Assembly (NCBI GenBank): GCA_035286785.1
Contig: DATECS010000285.1
Location: forward strand, 1 to 22,947
Source: UBA11386 sp035286785
Lineage (GTDB): Bacteria; Planctomycetota; Planctomycetia; Pirellulales; Thermoguttaceae
Length of the DNA: 22,947 bases
Reading direction: 5' to 3'
Under the pieces are notes generated by a model that was not told the origin of the DNA, made no database searches, and worked only from the letters and a program-made list of their open reading frames with translations. Numbering within the stretch: the first letter of the stretch is position 1; every line of letters starts with the position of its first letter. The translations under genes and the position numbers were made by a program. Shown in pieces: positions 12,795 through 19,166 of the stretch.

Positions 12795-14933
12795 TCAGCG
12801 TTGGATGGTTTCGCCGGGTTTCTTCGCGGTGCTTGTTTGGTTGGCGGGCTCGCGGGCGGTGCGGGCGTCGTTGGCCAGTTGGGTCATTTGCTCGGCTTCC
12901 TCGGCGTGGCCCAGGTGTTTTTGCATCGTGGCCAGATTGTCGTAGGGCACGGACAAGGCGCCGGCGGTCATGGCGCCGGCGGCGACCGATTCTTTCATCA
13001 TGGCCAGACCTCCTCGCGTTAGTTGCATGGCCTTGTCCTGCTGGTTGGCTTCCCAGTAGGACACGCCCATGCTGACGAGCGTTTCGCCTTGTCGGCCGAG
13101 TTCGGCGTCGGGTCGTTTCGAGAAGGGCGCGTCGAGCAGTCCGGCCGCTTTGTCGAACCAGGCCACGGCCGAGGCGTGATCGCCGCGGTTGACGGCGTGG
13201 ATCGCGCCGAGGCGGAAGTAGAGACGGCCCAACAAATACTGCTGCTCCGGCGCCAGCGGCGCGGCTTCCTTGGCCGGCTCCAGATAGGCGGTGGCTTCCT
13301 GGCCGCATTCCAAGGCGTAGTCGAGTTGCTTGCGAGCCTGATAGATCTGCACGGCGTTGAACAGCGCCATGCCGAGTTCCCAGCGCATCTGCTGTTTTTC
13401 ATCGGCCTCGGGCGCGGCGTCGATCATTTCGTCGCCGACGCGGACGGCTTCACGGACCCAATCGGTCGGGTCCATTTTGCCCTGCAAGCCGACCAGCGCG
13501 CCGAGCGTCCGGCTGGCGACGCGGAACTGATGTTCCTTGGTTCCGCCGTCGCTGGCAATCAGTTCATCGGTCAGCGCCGACGCGCGGCGTGTCCATTCGG
13601 CGACGGCTTTTTCCTTGCCGCCGAAGCGTCCCCAGGCGATGTCGTTGGCCGCGCCGAGATGAGCGTCGATCAGCACTTCCTTGGCGGCCAGACGAACGGC
13701 CGGGTGGCGGTCCGCGGCGAGAGGCTCGGCCGTCTTGACCGCCGCCATGTGGAATTTCAACGCGGTGGCCCAATCCGGCTCCGGCGCGTCGGCCAGCAGG
13801 TCGCCCATCAGGCACTGCGCCCGCGCCTTGACGTGCGGGCGCGAGTCGCTCATGGCAATTGCCCGGGCCGTCTCGGCGACGGCTTCTTCGTGCAGGCCCC
13901 CGGCCTGGCTGAGGATCTGGGCGTGGCTCACGCGGAATCGGGCGTTGTCGCCCTCGATTTCGATGGCGCGGCGGCTGGCTTCGACCGCCTCGTCCGAGCG
14001 GCCCATCGCCGCCAGCACGCGCGAACGGAGCCAGTGGGCCCGGCCGTGGTTCGGCGCGAGCTTGATGGCTTCGTCCAGATCGTGCAGATTTTGTTTGAAA
14101 TTGGTCGCCAGGTTCGTCTCCGCGCGGAGCACGAACGGATCGGCCGCGACCGGTTCCAGGACGATTTGGGAGACCTGCATCGACGGCTGGCCCGGCTGTT
14201 TGCCCTGTTGGAAGGCGAACATCACGCCTTGTTCGGGGAAAGCCTGGCCGAGGATGTCTCCGAGTTCGTTCGAGACGAGCACGGGACGAATGTTGGTGAG
14301 CCCAAGCTGCTCGGCCATTATTTTGGCCGGAAACGCTTTTTCGAAACGAACCACGATCGAGGCCACTTTGTCGCCCGACGCGACGAGTTCGACCTGATCG
14401 AACGGTTTGATGACGTAACGGTGGATCGTCACGCCGTCCTGCTCGCGGGTTTCTTTGGCCGGTCCCCATTGCTTGGCCACCTGGGCCATCGTGCTGCGGC
14501 CGGGCACGACGCCGTTGAAACCGGCCGTGTCGACTTTCGGAGGAACGGTCGGGTCGGGCTCGGCGATCGGTTCCAGCGTGTCCGTTGACTTCGCCGCCGA
14601 CGTTGCCGTGGACGGCTCTGTCGTCGTGGTCGTGGACACAGGAGCAGGAGCGGGAGGAGTCGCCGGCGGTTGCGCCGCACGGTCCTCGGGAACCGCCAGC
14701 GTGGGTTCGCCGGGCGTGGCGGGCGCCGGAGTCGCGGCTTGCGATTCCGCGGTCATCCGAAATGTGCTCGTCGGGTTCTCCGACGAAACCGTCGGCGACG
14801 TGACGCCCTTGGTTCGCATGGCATCATCGGCCTCCGCGAGCGACGAAGCCGCCGCCAAAAACGCGAGGAGCACAAGTGCCGACACGACGCCGAATACCCA
14901 CGTTTTGGCGAAGAGAATCGCTGAAGGACGCAT
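12795..14933 (-). CDS. Secreted protein with BamE-like domain and TPR repeats
   Basis: It is 712 residues. ATG 14933 is fixed by a perfect AAGGAGG 7 nt upstream (14947-14941). A signal sequence or anchor (about 12-33) is followed by a low-complexity Pro/Ala/Thr/Ser linker (about 65-135). Residues about 138-235 begin GFNGVVPGRSTMAQVAKQWG, the pattern of SmpA/BamE-like folds (G..PG.ST...V...WG). From about residue 270 a long series of TPR-like helical pairs follows (for example APNHGRAHWLRSRVLAAMGRSDEAVEASRRAIEIE in part), with more pairs towards the C-terminus. TPRs usually bind protein partners. The function is unknown; an envelope scaffold role is inference. A promoter lies about 80 nt upstream. 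Confidence 0.85.
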   Translation of the reverse strand: MRPSAILFAKTWVFGVVSALVLLAFLAAASSLAEADDAMRTKGVTSPTVSSENPTSTFRMTAESQAATPAPATPGEPTLAVPEDRAAQPPATPPAPAPVSTTTTTEPSTATSAAKSTDTLEPIAEPDPTVPPKVDTAGFNGVVPGRSTMAQVAKQWGPAKETREQDGVTIHRYVIKPFDQVELVASGDKVASIVVRFEKAFPAKIMAEQLGLTNIRPVLVSNELGDILGQAFPEQGVMFAFQQGKQPGQPSMQVSQIVLEPVAADPFVLRAETNLATNFKQNLHDLDEAIKLAPNHGRAHWLRSRVLAAMGRSDEAVEASRRAIEIEGDNARFRVSHAQILSQAGGLHEEAVAETARAIAMSDSRPHVKARAQCLMGDLLADAPEPDWATALKFHMAAVKTAEPLAADRHPAVRLAAKEVLIDAHLGAANDIAWGRFGGKEKAVAEWTRRASALTDELIASDGGTKEHQFRVASRTLGALVGLQGKMDPTDWVREAVRVGDEMIDAAPEADEKQQMRWELGMALFNAVQIYQARKQLDYALECGQEATAYLEPAKEAAPLAPEQQYLLGRLYFRLGAIHAVNRGDHASAVAWFDKAAGLLDAPFSKRPDAELGRQGETLVSMGVSYWEANQQDKAMQLTRGGLAMMKESVAAGAMTAGALSVPYDNLATMQKHLGHAEEAEQMTQLANDARTAREPANQTSTAKKPGETIQR

Positions 14934-15016
14934 GGCAGTTCCTCCTTTTGAGGTTTCTGTCGCTGAAATGCCCGGCTCCGTGCCCCCGAGTCAGACAGCG
15001 AATGGAAAAGCGGCGT

Positions 15017-15046
15017 AGTGTACTAATGCCTTGGGGAGGATGTCTA
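15017..15046 (-). promoter_or_regulatory. Promoter candidate for the BamE-like/TPR gene
   Basis: On the minus strand TAGACA (15046-15041), 18 nt, TACACT (15022-15017). These are 5 of 6 and 4 of 6 matches, with the start about 75 nt before ATG 14933. Confidence 0.4.
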
Positions 15047-15096
15047 TACAGGATTACCACAACCCACGGATTTTTTCAGAAAACGCGGTTTACCTA

Positions 15097-15116
15097 CAGT
15101 GAGATTTCCCTCACTG
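15097..15116. promoter_or_regulatory. Perfect 7-bp inverted repeat upstream of the TPR promoter
   Basis: CAGTGAG (15097-15103) and CTCACTG (15110-15116) flank a 6-nt centre, about 50 nt upstream of the -35. It could be a protein-binding site, but nothing else supports that. Confidence 0.2.
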
Positions 15117-15166
15117 CCCCCTCTTCCCGTATCCGCCAATCACCCTTGTTTATCAAGTCCAGTCCA

Positions 15167-15364
15167 GTAGGTCAGACTGTGCCTGACAACATTCGAGTCA
15201 CCTCTGATAGCCACAAAAAGCACAAAAATGCACGAAGAGTCTCCCGATTGAAGCGGTTTTTGTGCCTTTTTGTGTATCTTGTGGCTAACCTTGTGGCTAA
15301 TCGGAGTGGTTGTCAGGCACAGCCTGACCTACGGATTCGAGTTGTCAGGCACAGCCTGACCTAC
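15167..15364. repeat. REPIN-like cluster, GTAGGTCAGGCTG family, with nested inverted repeat
   Basis: Three 24-nt copies: 15167-15190 (forward, starts GTAGGTCAGACTG), 15309-15332 and 15341-15364 (inverted, end CAGCCTGACCTAC). Between copies 1 and 2 is a different imperfect inverted repeat (AGCCACAAAAAGCAC from 15209; TTTTGTGTATCTTGTGGCT to 15286) and a direct repeat CTTGTGGCTAA (15278 and 15290). The second copy supplies the TAG stop of the neighbouring minus-strand gene, and the third is translated in frame. With the TPR promoter region this fills the gap 14934-15328; no other gene is seen. Confidence 0.78.
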
Positions 15365-16615
15365 CCTCTTCTCCCACTCGATCATTCCGCCTAGGGCGTG
15401 CTGCACGTAGTCCACGCGGATTTCGGTCGTTTCGCCGGGTTTTTCCAGCAAGCCGGCCCAAGGTTTGTCCCTGGCCACCACGCCGGGAATTCCTCCACGG
15501 CATGGGCCCTGGCGGATCTGGCTTCGCCGCAGGAACTCGACGGCGGGACCGACCGCTCGGCGGATTTCTTCGCGCAGGGCCGCCTCTTCGTCGGGCAGAA
15601 ACGTCAACGCCGCCGCGAGACCTTCGACGCGAGTTGCCGTGGGGCACGTTCGGCCGTCGTGCGTCAGACATCCCCAGCGGACCGTCTCCTTGGACCAGTC
15701 CGGGCGGTCGTCCAACATTCGTCGGCAAATCTGCTTGGCGTGTTCCAGCAGCATCTCGCGCGGCAGCGGCGGGTTGCATCGGTCGCAAACCGGCCAAAGC
15801 CGGGCCGTCGCCAAGAGGGCCCAGTGGTCCGGCTCGACCACGTCGTCGCCGCGACGCAGACGCGCCAGATAGGCCATTGCTCGGGCCGCCGCCTCGAGCC
15901 AGATCGGCTGGGGATCCATTTCGTACAACATCATGAGCCCCAACGCCGCCTCGCCCGGATAGTAGAGACATTGCCCGAAGTTGTTGCGTCCGACGGAACC
16001 CGGCTCATAGGCGTAGTAGAAGCTGCCATCGCGTTTTTGCATGAAGGTCAAGAAGCGTCCCAGTCCGCGAAGTTCCTCCAAGGACGCCGTGCCGGGCACG
16101 ACTTGCTCGACGCTCGCCAAGGCCGCGAGTCCCAGGCCCGCCCCGCCCAGTTTGGAGTCGGTGGGCGACGATTGACCGTCGATCTCGGGAGTGGACCAGA
16201 CGGTTATCATGTCCGTCTCGCCAGGCACCGGTCCCACGGCCGCCCGGCGCAGGAAGCCGGCAGCGCGGAGGAGTGCCTTGCGCGTCTCGGCGTTTGGATG
16301 ACGCCGTTGGCTCAGGGCCAGGGCATGGACGGCCCCGGCGTGGCGAATGATGTTGTATTGAGGCACAACGTGAATCTTCGGGTCGAGATTGACCAGGTAG
16401 GTGAAACGGCCGCGTTCGTCGCAGTGGCTCGCCAGATAGTTGGACGCCTCTTGGATCGCCTCGTCGAACGTGGGCGGCGCGAGGGATGCATGGCCCGTCG
16501 TTTTTTTGTCGCTTCCGCCGCGCGACGTTGTCAGCCATGCCGCGCCGGCGGCAATCGCCAGCCCCATCAATAAAAAACCCACCCACCATTGCGTCCGATA
16601 GGTCATTCCATTCAT
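15329..16615 (-). CDS. Membrane-anchored helical-barrel protein, glycosidase-like
   Basis: It is 428 residues from ATG 16615; Met4 (16606) is an alternative. There is one anchor helix (about 11-28), then a helical chain with repeated Gly/aromatic turn motifs: RHAGAVHALALSQRR, FLTFMQKRDGSFYYAY, LYYPGEAALGLMMLYE and PDHWALLATARLW. Spaced helix pairs with such motifs resemble alpha/alpha six-hairpin barrels of glycosidases and related epimerases, so that is my best guess; no catalytic residue can be assigned. Conserved-looking Cys pairs occur (CDRC). It starts 3 nt after the stop of the receiver-like gene (TAG AGG ATG), so the two are very likely coupled. The last 11 residues, VGQAVPDNSNP, are encoded by the GTAGGTCAGG repeat, which also gives the stop. 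Confidence 0.75.
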   Translation of the reverse strand: MNGMTYRTQWWVGFLLMGLAIAAGAAWLTTSRGGSDKKTTGHASLAPPTFDEAIQEASNYLASHCDERGRFTYLVNLDPKIHVVPQYNIIRHAGAVHALALSQRRHPNAETRKALLRAAGFLRRAAVGPVPGETDMITVWSTPEIDGQSSPTDSKLGGAGLGLAALASVEQVVPGTASLEELRGLGRFLTFMQKRDGSFYYAYEPGSVGRNNFGQCLYYPGEAALGLMMLYEMDPQPIWLEAAARAMAYLARLRRGDDVVEPDHWALLATARLWPVCDRCNPPLPREMLLEHAKQICRRMLDDRPDWSKETVRWGCLTHDGRTCPTATRVEGLAAALTFLPDEEAALREEIRRAVGPAVEFLRRSQIRQGPCRGGIPGVVARDKPWAGLLEKPGETTEIRVDYVQHALGGMIEWEKRVGQAVPDNSNP

Positions 16616-16618
16616 CCT

Positions 16619-17617
16619 CTAAAACGCCGCGGGCGTCGCACCCTCGAAGCCCGGCAGGCAGCGTTGCACGTCGGGATGGACTCGTTGGCGGTATTGCGCT
16701 CGATAGCCCTCGGCCAGGTGCATCATGATTTCCAGCGCCAACAGGTCGGCGCGGATCATGACGTGGCGCGTGCTCCTTGCGCCGAGTCCTTGGATCAATT
16801 CCTCGAGGACGTGCAAGTGAAGTTCCATTGCTTCGCGGGCCGTGATGTCGACCGAGATGAGCAACCGAGCGAGCCGCTTCATCTCGGACGCGACGTTGCC
16901 CGACCCCATGATGACGTGCGCGCGGAGCAACTCGCGGTAGTGGTCGACGAGTTCGGCGGGCAGCGCGACGGCGCGCCGTTTGCCAGGCGGTGGAATCCGG
17001 CCGCAAGCGTCCTCGTCATCCACGTCCGGCGAATCCACGGTCGCCGCGCCGCCGTAAATCTTATCGAGGTCGCCGACCAACGCGCGTTGTTGATCGAGCA
17101 GCCGGGCCGCTTCATCGCGCTCTTGCTGCATGCGGCGTTGGTGCCCCTGGACGAGCCGTTGGTTCTCGCTCGACAGCCGGTGGCGCTCGATCGCCCGGGC
17201 CAGGGCCCAGAGCAGATTGCGCGTGGTGGTCGCGTTGACGCAAACATAGGCGTCGGCGCCCAGCTCGTGGCAGAGCGAGACCATTTCCCGTTCGCTTTCG
17301 GCGCCGAGTACGACGATCGGCGCGTCGGCCACGCCCGTGCGATAGGCCTCGATCAGTTCCATCGCGTCGAGTTCGTCCGGCTGATGGCTCACCAGCACCG
17401 CGTCGAACACCTCGTCGCGCAATCGGGCCAGTCCGGCCGCGCTGCCGGCCGCCTCCTCCAGGTCGACGGTCGTCGCGCTGTCGATCGCCAACGCCTCGGC
17501 CAGCCAGCCGCCCGTCCGATGCGTCGTCGAAATATACAAGACGCGCATTCGGGCTGGAAGGTCGAGAGCGTGGGGGCGAACCGTGGCCACGGCCGGCCCT
17601 TTCAGGTTGGTGATCAT
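16619..17617 (-). CDS. Degenerate response-regulator (pseudo-receiver) protein
   Basis: It is 332 residues from ATG 17617 (MITNLKGP). A longer frame reaches 17692, but its extension runs to the edge of a repeat element and lacks supporting signal. Residues 24-145 follow the CheY fold pattern (MRVLYIS, then FDAVLVSHQPDELD, then APIVVLGAE, then GADAYVCVNATT). The phospho-acceptor Asp expected after DAVLV is Ser77, and the conserved Lys after the fifth strand is Val127, so phosphorylation in the usual way is unlikely. A coiled coil (about 140-185), a short acidic linker and a C-terminal helical domain (about 225-310) with no recognised family follow. It precedes and is coupled to the barrel-protein gene. 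The leader carries a GGGGACAGG element. Confidence 0.75.
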   Translation of the reverse strand: MITNLKGPAVATVRPHALDLPARMRVLYISTTHRTGGWLAEALAIDSATTVDLEEAAGSAAGLARLRDEVFDAVLVSHQPDELDAMELIEAYRTGVADAPIVVLGAESEREMVSLCHELGADAYVCVNATTTRNLLWALARAIERHRLSSENQRLVQGHQRRMQQERDEAARLLDQQRALVGDLDKIYGGAATVDSPDVDDEDACGRIPPPGKRRAVALPAELVDHYRELLRAHVIMGSGNVASEMKRLARLLISVDITAREAMELHLHVLEELIQGLGARSTRHVMIRADLLALEIMMHLAEGYRAQYRQRVHPDVQRCLPGFEGATPAAF

Positions 17618-17689
17618 GCGATTTGACCCGATCCGCTGAAAAACGGCTTTCGGATTCCGAGAACCCGTTTCAACACCATCGTCGCTTCG

Positions 17690-17770
17690 CAAAAGGGGAC
17701 AGGCACCGTTGCCGCAATTCTGTTTCGAAGGGATACCGACCTTGAGGCAACGGAGCCAGTCCCCTTTTGC
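17690..17770. repeat. GGGGACAGGCACC element, copy 2
   Basis: Inverted ends GCAAAAGGGGAC (17689-17700) and GTCCCCTTTTGC (17759-17770) enclose a core starting AGGCACC and ending GGAGCCA, as at 12101-12199. The interior shares GCAAT, GTTT and TTGAG blocks with copy 1, so this is a true sequence family and not just similar ends. It lies in the leader of the pseudo-receiver gene. Confidence 0.75.
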
Positions 17771-17857
17771 AGGGATAATGAAATGCGCGGTACTTTAGCG
17801 GGAGGCTCCCCGGCGGTCAACCTCGCTGTTCCCCCGCTCGTCCTGGCCAGGCCGGTG

Positions 17858-17876
17858 TGGCATAATGGGGATTATG
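17858..17876 (+). promoter_or_regulatory. Extended -10 of larC within a palindrome
   Basis: TGGCATAAT (17858-17866) is an extended -10 for plus-strand transcription. CATAAT is also the left arm of a perfect palindrome, CATAATGGGGATTATG (17861-17876), so the same box is present on the minus strand. The start would fall inside the right arm. Confidence 0.45.
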
Positions 17877-17879
17877 GAC

Positions 17880-17888
17880 CTTATAGCA
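17880..17888 (-). promoter_or_regulatory. Extended -10 for the pseudo-receiver gene
   Basis: On the minus strand TGCTATAAG (17888-17880) fits an extended -10 (TGnTATAAT, one mismatch). It would give a leader of about 255 nt containing the GGGGAC element. Confidence 0.35.
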
Positions 17889-17927
17889 ATTCCCAAACAC
17901 ACTCAAACACCTCCATAGGGTGGAAAC

Positions 17928-19124
17928 ATGCGGATTGCCTATCTTGACTGTGCCAGCGGCGTAAGCGGCGACATGATCCTGGGCGCTCTGGTGGACGCCG
18001 GGGTTGAGATCGACGCACTGAACGAGGTTCTCGGGTCGCTCAAGCTGGGCGACTGCCGGTTGACGGCCACGGAGGTTCGGCGGTGCGGGTTTCGAGCGAC
18101 CCAGGTCGTTGTTCACGCCTCGCCGGCGGCCCGCGCTCGCCACCTGCCCGAGATTCTCGAACTCGTCGGGCGGGGCGACCTCGACGAGGGGCAAAAGCAT
18201 CGGGTCGAAAGAATCTTTCGCCGTCTGGCCGAGGCCGAGGCGCGAGTTCACGGTATCCCGATCGACAAAGTCCACTTTCACGAACTGGGGGCCGTCGATA
18301 CGATCGCCGACGTGGTCGGGGCGGTCCTCGGATTCGACCTGCTGGGCGTCGAGCGGATCGTCGTCTCACCCATTCCGACCGGCTCGGGCCGGATCAAGAT
18401 GGCCCACGGGCTGGTGAGCGTGCCGGCGCCGGCCACGGCCGAGTTGCTTCGCGGCGTGCCGCTGGCCGGCTCGACGGTCGAGGCGGAGCTGACCACACCG
18501 ACCGGCGCGGCGGTGGTGACCACGCTGGCCGAGGGTTTCGGTTCGCCGCCGGCCATGACGCTCCAGACGATCGGCTGCGGGGCAGGGGGGCGCGACCTGG
18601 CCGAGCAACCCAACGTGCTGCGGGTGTTGATCGGCCTGGCCGTGGAACCAGTTCCGTCGTCCGAGTCGCTTTCCGGTTCGGAGGAAGTTTGTCTGCTCGA
18701 AACGAATTTGGACGACACGCCGGGCGAGTGGGTCGGCTACTGCGTCGAGCGGCTCCGCGAGGCCGGGGCGTTGGACGTTTGGACCACGGCCGTGGGGATG
18801 AAGAAGAACCGGCCCGGCGTGCTGATTTCCGCGTTGTGCCGACCGGAGGACGTTGCCGCGCTGGAAGGCATTTTCTTTGTGGAAACGACCACGCTGGGCG
18901 TGCGACGCCAGTTGGTCCAGCGGCGTTGTCTGCCGCGCGAGGTATGTGAGGTGACGACCGCCTGGGGTCCGATCGAGGGCAAGGTTCGCCGGTTGCCCGA
19001 CGGGCGGACGGATTTTGCCCCGGAATACGAATCGTGTCGCCGGATCGCGGAGCGACGGGGGGTTGCGCTTCGCGAGGTTTACGCGGCGGCACAAAAGGCA
19101 TTTACACGGGACGCGGCAGGTTAA
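17928..19124 (+). CDS. larC: Nickel-pincer cofactor biosynthesis protein LarC
   Basis: It is 398 residues. LarC inserts nickel, in a CTP-dependent cyclometallation, into the pincer nucleotide cofactor used by lactate racemase LarA and relatives. Recognised by the N-terminus MRIAYLDCASGVSGDM, the motif KVHFHELGAVDTIADVVG (metal-binding His/Glu), the region PTGSGRIKMAHGLVSVPAP and the C-terminal half starting ETNLDDTPGEWVGY. In Lactobacillus plantarum the two halves are joined by a frameshift (LarC1/LarC2); here they are one open frame. larA, larB and larE are not in the window. A weak GGGTGG lies 5-6 nt before the ATG. It is followed after 42 nt by a lipoprotein gene that may share its transcript. 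Confidence 0.93.
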   Translation: MRIAYLDCASGVSGDMILGALVDAGVEIDALNEVLGSLKLGDCRLTATEVRRCGFRATQVVVHASPAARARHLPEILELVGRGDLDEGQKHRVERIFRRLAEAEARVHGIPIDKVHFHELGAVDTIADVVGAVLGFDLLGVERIVVSPIPTGSGRIKMAHGLVSVPAPATAELLRGVPLAGSTVEAELTTPTGAAVVTTLAEGFGSPPAMTLQTIGCGAGGRDLAEQPNVLRVLIGLAVEPVPSSESLSGSEEVCLLETNLDDTPGEWVGYCVERLREAGALDVWTTAVGMKKNRPGVLISALCRPEDVAALEGIFFVETTTLGVRRQLVQRRCLPREVCEVTTAWGPIEGKVRRLPDGRTDFAPEYESCRRIAERRGVALREVYAAAQKAFTRDAAG

Positions 19125-19166
19125 AAGAAGGGACTATCACTTATCTCATCAGCGGGAGATCTCTCT

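Larger units (their letters stand above)
17618..17927. other. Divergent regulatory region, pseudo-receiver gene to larC
   Basis: The 310-nt gap holds the GGGGACAGG element (17690-17770) and back-to-back promoter boxes (17858-17888). Beyond these nothing is seen. Confidence 0.6.

Noticed and set aside
13023..14588. Plus-strand frame (521 codons) opposite the TPR gene
   Set aside because: The minus strand has a signal peptide, perfect Shine-Dalgarno and TPRs; the plus frame has none of these.
15167..15364. Possible CRISPR array from three 24-nt repeats
   Set aside because: Copies are inverted relative to one another, spacing is irregular (118 and 8 nt), and there are no cas genes.
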